Positions 1 through 7,523 are shown, counted from the stretch's first letter. The stretch is 39,886 bases of DNA from Chloroflexota bacterium (GCA_016213135.1 JACRBQ010000131.1:1-39886), one strand, 5' to 3'. Notes: generated by a model from the sequence alone, not told the origin. A program made the numbers and translations.

Positions 1-1
1 C

Positions 2-469
2 ATCGGCTCCACCCTCTTCCAGCAGCAAACGCAGGCCACCCTCACCGTCGGCGAAACCATCTCCCTCGGCGGCTTCACCATGCGCTACGACGGGCTGACC
101 GAATTCCCCACCGACGACCGGCGGGAGGTCACCCGCGCCACTGTCACCGTGTTCGACGCCAAAGGCAACAACGTGGGCCTCTTGCACCCCCGGCGCGACC
201 TGTTCACCGATAGCGGCCAACCCATGACCATCCCCGGCGTGCGCAGCACCCTGGGCGAAGACTTTTACGTCATCCTGGTGGGCTGGGAGCCTATCGCCTC
301 CAACGGCGCCACCTTCAAAATCTACGTCAACCCGCTGATCAACCTGGTATGGTCGGGCGGCCTCATCTTCATCCTCGGCACACTCATCGCCGCCTGGCCC
401 GACGCCGACGAAGGCAAGCGCTACGCCGCCGTCGCCGCTCTGGCCGGCGCCTCGGCCAGCGCCGACTAA
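2..469 (+). CDS. ccmF: Cytochrome c heme lyase subunit CcmF, C-terminal part
   Basis: The frame is open from the window edge, so only the last 155 residues are seen and the start lies outside. CcmF is the large membrane subunit of System I that attaches heme from CcmE to apocytochrome c outside the membrane. The visible part has a soluble beta-rich stretch (LGGFTMRYDG, then GVRSTLGEDFYVILVGWEP) followed by one hydrophobic segment near residues 108-130, with PLINLVWSGG before it. This is the usual C-terminal arrangement of CcmF/NrfE proteins. It is followed 19 bp later by ccmH, then the rest of the ccm cluster, which supports the call. ccmE is not in the window and is probably upstream. Confidence 0.9.
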   Translation: MGSTLFQQQTQATLTVGETISLGGFTMRYDGLTEFPTDDRREVTRATVTVFDAKGNNVGLLHPRRDLFTDSGQPMTIPGVRSTLGEDFYVILVGWEPIASNGATFKIYVNPLINLVWSGGLIFILGTLIAAWPDADEGKRYAAVAALAGASASAD

Positions 470-488
470 CCTGCACGGGACAACACCC

Positions 489-1028
489 ATGGTCACCTTG
501 TCATTACCCACCGGGACGCCGGGGCGCAAAGGATCACAAAGTCCTTTTTTCCTTGTGTCCTTCGCGTTCTTATGCCTTGGCGGTTTCCTGCTCCTCGCCT
601 TCACCCGGCCGGCCGCCGCGCAAACCGGCGAACCCACCGACGACGAAGTGAACGCCATTGCCAGGCAACTCTTCTGCCCGGTGTGCGAGAGCACGCCGCT
701 GGACGTGTGCCCCACCCAGGCCTGCGCCCAGTGGCGCGCCACCATCAAAGAGAAACTGGCCGCCGGCTGGAGCGAACAACAAATCAAAGATTACTTCGTC
801 GAGCAATACGGCGAGCGCGTGCTGGCCCAGCCCTCGACGCGCGGCTGGAACATTCTCGTGTGGGTGCTGCCGCCGCTGGCCCTCCTCGTCGGCGGGCTGT
901 TCCTCGCCCAATACCTGCGCTCTGCCAGGCGGCCCGCCGCGGTGGAGCCACCGGCCTACCCCGAGGCCGGCGGCCCCGATGGCGACTATGCCGCGCGGCT
1001 GGAAAAGGAACTTGAGAAGCGCCGATAG
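489..1028 (+). CDS. ccmH: Cytochrome c maturation protein CcmH
   Basis: 179 residues. CcmH is a membrane-anchored thiol protein that holds or reduces the CxxCH cysteines of apocytochrome c before heme attachment. Residues 18-45 form a signal peptide or anchor with a likely cleavage after the alanines at 42-44. The redox motif is LFCPVC (Cys63 and Cys66), where most CcmH proteins have LRCxxC. A second cysteine pair follows at 74 and 79. A transmembrane helix lies at about 120-142, followed by a short charged tail. The first 33 codons run through a 7-bp repeat array (522-586), so the signal peptide is largely encoded by repeat DNA. ATG at 489 has no clear Shine-Dalgarno site, so the start is the least certain part. 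Confidence 0.9.
   Translation: MVTLSLPTGTPGRKGSQSPFFLVSFAFLCLGGFLLLAFTRPAAAQTGEPTDDEVNAIARQLFCPVCESTPLDVCPTQACAQWRATIKEKLAAGWSEQQIKDYFVEQYGERVLAQPSTRGWNILVWVLPPLALLVGGLFLAQYLRSARRPAAVEPPAYPEAGGPDGDYAARLEKELEKRR
522..586 (+). repeat. Heptad repeat array 1, inside the 5' end of ccmH
   Basis: Degenerate 7-bp units such as AAGGATC, ACAAAGT, CCTTGTG and TCCTTCG. The two halves are inverted: AAGG/CACAAAG on the left answers CCTTGTG/CCTT on the right, so the transcript could fold. The array is in the coding frame of ccmH and supplies its signal peptide. The CCTTGTG unit returns in the array before ccmA. Confidence 0.6.
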
Positions 1029-1030
1029 GC

Positions 1031-1121
1031 AATGAACAATGAACAATGAAACAATGAACAACGAACAGGCCGCCGCCGCGGCGCCGCTGCCCGCCATCGG
1101 CAATCAGAAATCAAAAATCGT
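1031..1121 (+). repeat. Heptad repeat array 2, around the ccmG start
   Basis: ATGAACA-type units fill 1031-1069 immediately after the ccmH stop. A second patch (GGCAATC, AGAAATC, AAAAATC) lies at 1098-1121. Both are read as the first 30 residues of ccmG (MNNETMNNEQ and IGNQKSKI), so the cytoplasmic tail of CcmG is made of repeat sequence. The repeated ATG/AAC units give several possible starts. Confidence 0.65.
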
Positions 1122-1623
1122 CCTCGGCTGGATCGCCGCCTGGGTCGTCCTGTTTGGCTTGCTGGCGCTCGTCGCCGTCAAGCTCTACCAGGTCACCCTC
1201 GGCCCGGTGTCGAGCGGCGGCGCGCCCGACTTCACCCTCTCCACCTTCGACGGCGGATCGCTCACCCTGTCCAAACTGCGCGGGCAGGTGGTCGTCGTCA
1301 ACTTCTGGGCTTCGTGGTGCAAGCCGTGCGAGCTGGAAGCCGCCGAACTCGAAGCGTTCTACCGGGCCAACAAAGATCGCGGCGTGCTCCTCATCGGCGT
1401 GGATTACGTGGACACCGAAACCGAAGCCCGACGCTACCTGCTGCGCTACGGCATCTCCTACCCCAACGGCCCGGACCTCGGCACGCGCATCTCGCAGGCC
1501 TACCGCATCAAAGGCGTGCCGGAAACATACATCATCGACCAGAACGGCCAACTGGTGCGCACCATCATCGGCCCCACCACCCAGGCAGCTCTGCAAGCCA
1601 TCGTGGAGCCGCTGCTCAAGTAA
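1039..1623 (+). CDS. ccmG: Membrane-anchored thioredoxin-like protein CcmG/DsbE (ResA type)
   Basis: 194 residues. It supplies electrons to reduce apocytochrome thiols on the outer face of the membrane, working with CcmH. One N-terminal transmembrane anchor lies at about 27-49. A TlpA/ResA-like thioredoxin fold follows, with the active site WCKPC (Cys94 and Cys97) and the cis-proline motif GVPETYIID near residue 158. The first 30 residues are repeat-derived, so ATG at 1054 is an alternative start. The stop TAA (1621-1623) touches the next heptad array. It lies 10 bp after ccmH and is followed by the CcmI-like gene, all on one strand. Confidence 0.9.
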   Translation: MNNETMNNEQAAAAAPLPAIGNQKSKIVLGWIAAWVVLFGLLALVAVKLYQVTLGPVSSGGAPDFTLSTFDGGSLTLSKLRGQVVVVNFWASWCKPCELEAAELEAFYRANKDRGVLLIGVDYVDTETEARRYLLRYGISYPNGPDLGTRISQAYRIKGVPETYIIDQNGQLVRTIIGPTTQAALQAIVEPLLK

Positions 1624-1724
1624 TACCCAATACAAAATACTCAATACCCAAAACTTTTGGAGTTCCAGGTTTGGGGTTTTGAGTATTGCATATTGGGTAT
1701 TCGGTATTTGGTATTAGGTATTCT
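1622..1724 (+). repeat. Heptad repeat array 3, between ccmG and the CcmI-like gene
   Basis: The left half has AATACCC, AATACAA, AATACTC, AATACCC (1622-1649). The right half has six in-phase units that all end in TAT (1680-1721). The halves are reverse-complementary in type, so a hairpin centred near 1662 is likely. The array starts in the ccmG stop codon and ends 3 bp before the next ATG (1725), filling the whole gap. Confidence 0.85.
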
Positions 1725-2291
1725 ATGGACATCGGTTCTCTCCTCCTCGCTCTCGCTCTCGTCGTGGCCGTGGCCGCATTTGTGGCCCGGCCTTTATTGC
1801 AGCGCCACAGCGCCCGCCCCTTCGCCGCCGCCAGCGACGACCTCGTGGCCCAGCGCGAAGCCGTGCTCATCGAACTGCGCGACCTCGACTTTGATCACGC
1901 CACCGGCAAAATTGGCGACGACGACTACGCCGCCCAGCGCGCTCGCCTCACCGCCAAAGGCGTTGAGATTTTCCGCGCCCTCGATGCCCGCCGCCCCGCC
2001 CCCGCCTCCAACGACGGCGACGATATCGAAAAAGCCATCGCCGCCCGCCGCCGCAAACCCCAGTCGCCGACTCGCCCCGAAGCGGCCCGCTCCGTTGTGT
2101 CCCGCGCCGATGACGACATCGAAAGAGCCGTTGCCGCCCGCCGCCGCAAACCCGAGTCGCCGACTCACCCCAACAGACATTCGGCCCCGGCCCTTGCCGC
2201 CTGCCCCAACTGCGCCGCCCCGGTTCAACCCGGCGATAAATTCTGCCCCAAATGTGGCGTCCGGCTCACCGCCCCCACGGAGGCGGCATGA
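1725..2291 (+). CDS. CcmI-like zinc-ribbon membrane protein
   Basis: 188 residues from ATG 1725. The in-frame extension to 1686 lies in repeat DNA and is rejected. An N-terminal transmembrane helix (about 3-22) is followed by a short amphipathic region with DFDHATGKIGDDDYAAQRARL, the hallmark of the N-terminal module of CcmI/CycH. The TPR part of CcmI is absent. The middle is basic, with a duplicated segment. The C-terminus carries a zinc ribbon with two CPxC pairs (CPNC and CPKC). In System I, CcmI delivers apocytochrome to the lyase. Position in the ccm operon supports such a role, but the function of this short version is inferred. It overlaps the next gene by ATGA. Confidence 0.75.
   Translation: MDIGSLLLALALVVAVAAFVARPLLQRHSARPFAAASDDLVAQREAVLIELRDLDFDHATGKIGDDDYAAQRARLTAKGVEIFRALDARRPAPASNDGDDIEKAIAARRRKPQSPTRPEAARSVVSRADDDIERAVAARRRKPESPTHPNRHSAPALAACPNCAAPVQPGDKFCPKCGVRLTAPTEAA
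2019..2171 (+). repeat. 93-bp-spaced direct duplication inside the CcmI-like gene
   Basis: Two copies of about 60 bp (2019-2078 and 2112-2171) are nearly identical. Both encode DDxIExAxAARRRKPxSPTxP. The spacing is 31 codons, so the frame is kept. This looks like a recent internal tandem duplication that lengthens the basic linker before the zinc ribbon. Confidence 0.8.
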
Positions 2292-4123
2292 ACAGGAAGC
2301 TCGCCGCCCTCATCGCCCTGACCATCATCACCGTTCTCTTTCTGGCCTCCTGCTCTTTGGCCGGGGATGTGACCCCGCCGCCCGGTTTTGAAAACGCAGC
2401 CCCGCCCGTCATCCCCTCCCCCACCCCCATGCCCGCCTTCCCCGCCGGGATTCCGTCCGTGGCCGTGGGCGCGCAAGTGTACGCGCAGAATTGCACCCGT
2501 TGCCACGGCACAACCGGCAACGCCGACGGCGAAATGGCCCCCAAGGTCACCGTCCCCATCCCCGTCTTTGCCAAGCCCGATCTTGCCCGCACTGCCACCC
2601 TGGCTCGCTGGTTCTCGGTGATCACCGTCGGCAACCTCGACCGCTTCATGCCTCCCTGGGTCGACGACCTCAACGAAGCCCAGCGCTGGGACGTGGCCGC
2701 TTACCTTTACACCCTCAGCGTCACCGACGCCCAGCGCGAACAGGGCAAAACCGTGTATGAGGCCAACTGCGCCTCGTGCCACGGCGACACCGGGGATGGC
2801 CAGGGCGCGCAGGCCGCCGCCCCCATGCCCAGCTTTTTGGATCAGCCTTACATGGCGGCGGCAACCAACGATCAATTCCTCGCCGCCATCACCACGGGCA
2901 TCAAAGGCGCGCACCGCTTCGACACCGCCCTGGCCGAGGATCAGCGCCAGGCCGTGGTGAGCTACGTCCGCGCGCTCTCGTTCGACGCCAACGCCGCCCC
3001 GGCCGACATCGGCGCCGCCACCGGCAGCGGGGCCGGCAGCGTCACCGGCACACTCACCAACGGCTCGGCCACCGGCGTCATTCCCGCCGATCAACCCGTG
3101 GCCCTGTACGTCTTCGACAACTTCTCACAGACAGACGCCATCACCGTCACCGCCAAATCCGATGGCGCCTTCATCTTCCCGAACTTGGACCTTCCCGACG
3201 GGCGCGCCTTCATCGCCGCCACCCGCGATCAGGGCGTGCTCTACACCTCCGACGTGGCCAGCGTGCAGGCCGGGAGCAGCACCTACGACCTGCCCCTGTC
3301 CATCTACGAAACCACCGCCGACGCCTCCAACATCAGCATCGACCGCGCCCACATCATCTTCGACTTCTCCCCCGGCGGCACGGTGCGCGTGGCCGAACTG
3401 TTCATCGTCAGCAACATCGGCGACCGCACCATTGTGCCCGCCACCGAAAATGGCCCCGTCCTGCGCTTCCCGCTGCCGAGCGGTTACACCAACCTCGTCT
3501 TTCAGGATGGCGCTCTGGGCGACCGCTACCAGCTCACCGACGACGGTTTTGCCGACACCGAGCCTGTGCGCCCCGGCACTTCCGGCCAGCAAATCCTGGC
3601 CTTGTTTGAGCTGCCATACACCGACACCCTCAACTTCTCGCAGAAGTTCGATTACGCCAGCGCCGCCACCAGCGTGCTGGCCCCGGACGTGGGCGTGAGC
3701 ATCAGCGGCGCAAACCTGAGCGATCAGGGCACGCAAGACGTGCAGGGCACGCCGTATCACACCTATTCCCTCCCCGCCGTTCAAGCGGGCGACACCGTCA
3801 GCTTCTCCCTCAAGGGCAAACCCTCGGCGAGCGCGCAAAGCGCAGCCACGGGCGCCGACGCCACCTCGACCACTGGCGGCCTCGACACACGCAGCCTGCT
3901 CATCGGCGGGTTCGCCCTGGCCCTCGTGGCCGCCGGGTTGGCCCTGTGGTGGGTGCGCCGCAACGCCCCCGCCGCCCAGGCCCTCACCGCCGACGAGCTG
4001 CTCGACGAGATCGCCTCACTGGACGACGGCTTTGAAGCCGGCGAATATCCCGAAGCCGACTACCGCCGCGAGCGCGAAAAACTAAAAGCGCAGTTGAAGA
4101 GAAGGATGAAGGATGAACGATGA
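2288..4123 (+). CDS. Diheme c-type cytochrome lipoprotein with CcmI-like tail
   Basis: 611 residues from ATG 2288, chosen because it overlaps the previous stop as ATGA. The lipoprotein signal has lipobox LASC (Cys22). Two cytochrome c domains follow, with heme motifs CTRCH (69-73) and CASCH (161-165). About 300 residues of beta-rich sequence without a recognised family come next. A transmembrane helix lies near 541-562, then a charged tail LLDEIASLDDGFEAGEYPEADYR-like that resembles the helical hairpin of CcmI. The last residues (RMKDER) and the stop come from the first three units of a heptad array. It is placed inside the ccm operon and may be a substrate or an electron partner. That role is inferred. 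Confidence 0.8.
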   Translation: MNRKLAALIALTIITVLFLASCSLAGDVTPPPGFENAAPPVIPSPTPMPAFPAGIPSVAVGAQVYAQNCTRCHGTTGNADGEMAPKVTVPIPVFAKPDLARTATLARWFSVITVGNLDRFMPPWVDDLNEAQRWDVAAYLYTLSVTDAQREQGKTVYEANCASCHGDTGDGQGAQAAAPMPSFLDQPYMAAATNDQFLAAITTGIKGAHRFDTALAEDQRQAVVSYVRALSFDANAAPADIGAATGSGAGSVTGTLTNGSATGVIPADQPVALYVFDNFSQTDAITVTAKSDGAFIFPNLDLPDGRAFIAATRDQGVLYTSDVASVQAGSSTYDLPLSIYETTADASNISIDRAHIIFDFSPGGTVRVAELFIVSNIGDRTIVPATENGPVLRFPLPSGYTNLVFQDGALGDRYQLTDDGFADTEPVRPGTSGQQILALFELPYTDTLNFSQKFDYASAATSVLAPDVGVSISGANLSDQGTQDVQGTPYHTYSLPAVQAGDTVSFSLKGKPSASAQSAATGADATSTTGGLDTRSLLIGGFALALVAAGLALWWVRRNAPAAQALTADELLDEIASLDDGFEAGEYPEADYRREREKLKAQLKRRMKDER

Positions 4124-4242
4124 ATGATGAACAGTAAATTGAAAATGGAAAATGACCGCTTTGCGTGACGAATGACGAATACTGACTATTGGGTATTGGG
4201 TATTTTGTATTGAGCCTTGTGCCTTGTCCCTTGCCCCCCATG
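4103..4242 (+). repeat. Heptad repeat array 4: twenty in-phase 7-bp units ending on the ccmA start codon
   Basis: From 4103 to 4242 the sequence divides without a gap into 20 heptads. Successive families are AGGATGA/ACGATGA/ATGATGA, ATTGAAA/ATGGAAA, TGACGAA (twice), TATTGGG (twice) and TATTTTG/TATTGAG, then CCTTGTG/CCTTGTC/CCTTGCC. The upstream stop TGA (4121-4123) is the end of unit 3. The ATG of ccmA (4240-4242) is the end of unit 20. It is the longest array in the window and joins five unit families that also occur elsewhere here. Confidence 0.9.
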
Positions 4243-4935
4243 CTTGACTTCCACGCCGTCACCAAAACCTTCGGCCTCAAACCCGTCCTGCGCGGCATCG
4301 ACCTCACCGTGGCCGAAGGCGAGTTTGTGGCCCTTGTGGGTCCCAACGGCGCGGGCAAAACCACCCTCCTGCGCATCGCCGCCTCCCTCAGCCGCCCCAC
4401 CCTGGGCCGCGTGCGCGTTGGCGGCTACGACCTGCCCGCCCACGCCGACGCCGTCCGCCGCCTGCTCGGCGTCGTCTCGCACCTGCCCCTTCTCTATGGC
4501 GACCTCACCGCCGACGAAAACCTGCGCTTCTACGGCGAAATGTACGGCGTAAGCGACCTGCGCCGCCGCTCCACCGAAGTGCTCGAGCAAGTGGGCCTTG
4601 TCCATCGCCGGGGCGACCTGGCCCGCACCTTCTCGCGCGGCATGATCCAGCGCCTCGCCATCGCCCGCGCCATCCTGCACGCCCCGCAAATCATGCTCTT
4701 CGACGAACCCCACACCGGGCTGGATCAGGATGCCGGCGCCATGCTCGACACCGTGCTCAAAAGCGTCGCCGCCAATGGCCGCACCGTCCTCATGATCTCC
4801 CACGACCTCCCCCGCGCCCTGGCTCTGGCCCACCGCGTCGCCATCCTCTCGCGCGGCAAAATAGTCCACACCGCGCCCACCGCCGGCCTCGACCCCCGCG
4901 CCTTCGCCCAACAGTATGACGAACTCACCCACTGA
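4240..4935 (+). CDS. ccmA: Heme exporter ATP-binding protein CcmA
   Basis: 231 residues. It is the ATPase of the CcmABC complex that releases holo-CcmE for heme delivery. Walker A GPNGAGKTT is at 34-42, signature SRGMIQR at 132-138 in place of LSGGQ, Walker B LFDEP at 153-157, and the switch histidine at 187. The divergent signature FSRGM is typical of CcmA. ATG 4240 is chosen because the family start (LDFHAVTKTFG) follows directly. The in-frame extension to 4189 is repeat DNA. It overlaps ccmB by 20 bp, implying translational coupling. Confidence 0.93.
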   Translation: MLDFHAVTKTFGLKPVLRGIDLTVAEGEFVALVGPNGAGKTTLLRIAASLSRPTLGRVRVGGYDLPAHADAVRRLLGVVSHLPLLYGDLTADENLRFYGEMYGVSDLRRRSTEVLEQVGLVHRRGDLARTFSRGMIQRLAIARAILHAPQIMLFDEPHTGLDQDAGAMLDTVLKSVAANGRTVLMISHDLPRALALAHRVAILSRGKIVHTAPTAGLDPRAFAQQYDELTH

Positions 4936-5626
4936 CCGCCTGCCCTCCGCCCTGGGGCAAGGCCTGCGGGCCACCTTCGCCATCGTCCGCAAAGACCTCA
5001 CCGCCGAAGTGCGCTCCAAAGAACTCGTCAGCGCCCTGCTCGTCTTCTCCCTGCTCGTCGTCCTCATCTTCAACTTCGCCCTCGAACTCGACAAAGCCGC
5101 CCGCGAAAACGTCGCCGCCGGAGTCCTCTGGGTCACCTTCACCTTCGCCGGCACCCTGGGCCTCAACCGCGCCTTCGCCGCCGAAAAAGATCGCGGCTCC
5201 TTCGACGGCCTGCTCCTGGCCCCCGTCGATCGCGCCGCCATCTACTTCGGCAAACTCATCGGCGCCCTCATCTTCATGCTCACCGTCGAAGCCATCGTCA
5301 TCCCCGTCTTCAGCCTCCTTTACAACATCAACCTCTTCCGTCCCCTGCTGCTCCTCGTCGTCCTCCTCGGCACCTTTGGCTACGCCGTCGTCGGCACCCT
5401 GCTCGCCTCCATGGCTATGCACACCCGCGCCCGCGACGTCATGCTCCCCATCCTCCTCTTCCCCGTCGCCATCCCCGTCATCATCGCCGCCGTCAAAGCC
5501 AGCGCCGGCATCCTCCTCGCCTCCGACTGGGGAGAAATCGCCCCGTGGATAAACCTGCTCGTCGTGTATGATACGATCTTCATCGCCATCGCCTACATGG
5601 TCTTCGACTACCTTGTTGAAGAATAA
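4916..5626 (+). CDS. ccmB: Heme exporter membrane protein CcmB
   Basis: 236 residues with about six hydrophobic segments. It is the membrane partner of CcmA. The N-terminal cytoplasmic stretch has the family pattern KDLTAEVRSKE, followed by ENVAAGVLWVTFTFAGTLGLNR and EKDRGSFDGLLLAPVDR, which are characteristic CcmB signatures. It starts inside the end of ccmA (20-bp overlap) and ends 15 bp before the DsbA-like gene. Length is normal for CcmB (about 220). Confidence 0.93.
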   Translation: MTNSPTDRLPSALGQGLRATFAIVRKDLTAEVRSKELVSALLVFSLLVVLIFNFALELDKAARENVAAGVLWVTFTFAGTLGLNRAFAAEKDRGSFDGLLLAPVDRAAIYFGKLIGALIFMLTVEAIVIPVFSLLYNINLFRPLLLLVVLLGTFGYAVVGTLLASMAMHTRARDVMLPILLFPVAIPVIIAAVKASAGILLASDWGEIAPWINLLVVYDTIFIAIAYMVFDYLVEE

Positions 5627-5641
5627 ACCGGAGAACCCCCC

Positions 5642-6460
5642 TTGGACACCGCTACCCCCGTTGAAGCCGCCCCACCACCCGAACCCGTTGCCCCGGTGAC
5701 GCCCCCGGCCCAGCCCCGGGCCGCCATCGTCATCGGCCCCCTCATCATCGCCTCGGCGGCCACACCCATCGTCGCCCTCGTCATGATGCTCCTCGGCATC
5801 GCCGTCGGCTACACCGGGCGGCCCTTTGTGGCGGCCCGCTTCGCCACCCCCACACCCACCGCCGCCCCCGCCGCCGCCGCCGCTGCGCGAGACACCGCCT
5901 CCGAGGCTCAATCCCGCGCCGCCCTCATGCAAAGCCTCGTCGCCCAAACGCGGCACTTCAAAGGCAACGCCGACGCCCCCGTCACCATCCTCGTCTTCGC
6001 CGACTTCCAGTGCCCCTACTGCGGGCGCTTTCAAATGGACACCGAACCACAGATCGAAGCCAAGTACCTCCAGGCCGGCCTCGTGCGCATCGGCTACCAG
6101 CACTTCGCCTTCCTCGGCGACGAATCGCAATGGGCCGCCGAAGCCAGCGAGTGCGCCGACGATCAACAAGCCTTCTGGCCTTATCACGACAAACTCTTCG
6201 CCGGCCAGAACGGGGAAAACCGGGGCGCCTTCAGCAAAGACAACCTCAAGAAATTCGCCGCCGACCTCGGCCTCGACGCCGCCGCCTTCGGCCAGTGCCT
6301 CGACAGCGGCAAATACAGCACCCTCGTCACGAACCAAACTTCCGCCCTGCAACAACTGGGCGTGAGCAGCACCCCCACCTTCCTCGTCAACGGCCAACCC
6401 ATCGTGGGCGCCGAACCTTTTGCCAGCTTCCAACAGCTGATCGAGCAATTCCTCAAATAA
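5642..6460 (+). CDS. Membrane-anchored DsbA-like thiol oxidoreductase
   Basis: 272 residues from a TTG start. No better ATG lies before the transmembrane segment, and the Pro/Ala-rich cytoplasmic tail is in frame from here. One transmembrane helix lies at about 30-56, then an Ala/Pro/Thr linker, then a DsbA/BdbD-type thioredoxin fold with active site CPYC (124-127) and the cis-proline motif SSTPTFLVNG near 240-249. It would act outside the membrane. Inside a ccm operon it may set the thiol state of apocytochromes or of CcmG/CcmH. The direction (oxidase or reductase) cannot be read from sequence. Two extra cysteines (in ASECADD and FGQCLD) may form a second disulfide. Confidence 0.85.
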   Translation: MDTATPVEAAPPPEPVAPVTPPAQPRAAIVIGPLIIASAATPIVALVMMLLGIAVGYTGRPFVAARFATPTPTAAPAAAAAARDTASEAQSRAALMQSLVAQTRHFKGNADAPVTILVFADFQCPYCGRFQMDTEPQIEAKYLQAGLVRIGYQHFAFLGDESQWAAEASECADDQQAFWPYHDKLFAGQNGENRGAFSKDNLKKFAADLGLDAAAFGQCLDSGKYSTLVTNQTSALQQLGVSSTPTFLVNGQPIVGAEPFASFQQLIEQFLK

Positions 6461-6481
6461 CCCCCATCAAGGAGTCGCCTC

Positions 6482-7183
6482 ATGTCCACCACCCCTCGCA
6501 ACCTGCAAATCCTCACCCTCGTCACCGCCCTCCTGGGCCTCATCGCCCTCGGCCTGGTCTTCTTCTACGCCCCGCGCGAAGCCGTCATGGGCGAAGTCCA
6601 GCGCATCTTCTACTTCCACGTCCCGTCGGCGTGGGTGGGCGGCCTGGCCTTTTTTGTCACCCTCGTGGCCGGCGTTGCCTTCCTGCGCACCGGCGACACC
6701 AAATGGGACCGCGTGGGCTTCTCCTCCGTCGAAATCGGCCTGACCTTCTCGATCATGACCCTCTTCAGCGGCATGTTGTGGGCGCGCCCCATCTGGAACT
6801 CGTGGTGGACGTGGGACCCCCGCCTTACCACCTTCACCATTTTGCTGCTGCTCTACTTTGCCTACCTCATGCTGCGGCAAGGCATCGAAGACCCCGGTCG
6901 CCGCGCCCGCTTCGCCGCCGTCTATGGCATCGTCGCCTTCGTCAGCGTGCCCATCACCTACTTCGCCATCCAACTCGCCCGCTCCATCCACCCGGTGCTC
7001 TTCGGCGCGGCCAACCCCAACGCCAAAGGCGACTCATCGCTCACCCCGGCCATGTTGCGCACCTTCTTCTTCTGCCTGTTCACCTTCACCGTCCTCTACG
7101 TCACCCTGTTGTGGCATCGCCTGCGCCTGGCCAACTACGCCGAACACGTCGAGCAACTCAAAGCGCGCCTGATCAACAGCTAA
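6482..7183 (+). CDS. ccmC: Heme exporter protein CcmC
   Basis: 233 residues, six predicted membrane helices. CcmC loads heme onto CcmE. The tryptophan-rich heme-handling motif WWTWDPR is at 108-114. The two external histidines expected as heme ligands are at 46 (FYFHVPSAW) and 170 (RSIHPVLFG), matching His60 and His184 of the E. coli protein in context. The start has AAGGAG upstream. It lies 21 bp after the DsbA-like gene and 25 bp before ccmD. Confidence 0.94.
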   Translation: MSTTPRNLQILTLVTALLGLIALGLVFFYAPREAVMGEVQRIFYFHVPSAWVGGLAFFVTLVAGVAFLRTGDTKWDRVGFSSVEIGLTFSIMTLFSGMLWARPIWNSWWTWDPRLTTFTILLLLYFAYLMLRQGIEDPGRRARFAAVYGIVAFVSVPITYFAIQLARSIHPVLFGAANPNAKGDSSLTPAMLRTFFFCLFTFTVLYVTLLWHRLRLANYAEHVEQLKARLINS

Positions 7184-7208
7184 CCCCGTCTCGCCCATAG
7201 GTGACCCC

Positions 7209-7391
7209 ATGCTAGCCCACCTCGCCCAAACTCCCGACACCTCCATCTACATGATCGTCGGCTACGTCGTCTTCATCGTCGTGCCCGCCGTCTTCATCGC
7301 CACCCTCATTACCCGCAGCCGCTCGCTGCGCCAGGACGAGGCCGCCCTCAAAAGCCTGGGCGACGAAGAGACGAAAAACAAACCTGCGTAG
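7209..7391 (+). CDS. ccmD: Small membrane protein CcmD
   Basis: 60 residues with one transmembrane helix (about 15-35) and a charged cytoplasmic tail, the size and shape of CcmD, which holds CcmABC and CcmE together. It follows ccmC as in most System I operons. CcmD sequences are poorly conserved, so the call rests on size, topology and place. The stop TAG is the first part of a hairpin repeat (GTAGGGGCGGGC). Confidence 0.85.
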   Translation: MLAHLAQTPDTSIYMIVGYVVFIVVPAVFIATLITRSRSLRQDEAALKSLGDEETKNKPA

Positions 7392-7413
7392 GGGCGGGCC
7401 TTGTGCCCGCCCC
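7391..7413 (+). terminator. GC hairpin after ccmD
   Basis: A perfect 9-bp stem (GGGGCGGGC with GCCCGCCCC) and 5-nt loop. It starts in the ccmD stop codon and closes the ccm operon. There is no T run, so intrinsic termination is not certain. It also matches a repeat style I recall from other Chloroflexota and cyanobacteria. Confidence 0.5.
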
Positions 7414-7432
7414 CGGCCTCGCCCACCCTCCG

Positions 7433-7441
7433 TGCTATAAT
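7433..7441 (+). promoter_or_regulatory. Extended -10 promoter for the ATP-grasp gene
   Basis: TGCTATAAT is a consensus extended -10 box. No good -35 box lies 16-18 bp upstream, as expected for extended -10 promoters. It lies after the operon-end hairpin and 83 bp before the gene start. Confidence 0.55.
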
Positions 7442-7464
7442 CCGCCGAACTATCGGCTGACGTC

Positions 7465-7490
7465 GAGACGTTCGCGAAGCGCGCAACGTC
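7465..7490 (+). repeat. 26-bp hairpin repeat, copy 1
   Basis: GAGACGTT and the closing AACGTC frame an inner GCGAAGCGC segment. The same 26 bp occurs at 34464-34489 with one mismatch. Here it lies in the leader of the ATP-grasp gene. Confidence 0.7.
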
Positions 7491-7523
7491 CCTGCGAAAA
7501 GCGCATCGCACCGGAGGGCATTC

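Noticed and set aside
4925..6448. Long open frame on the minus strand opposite ccmB and the DsbA-like gene
   Set aside because: Low-complexity Gly/Asp-rich product typical of antisense frames in GC-rich genes. The plus-strand genes are clear family members.
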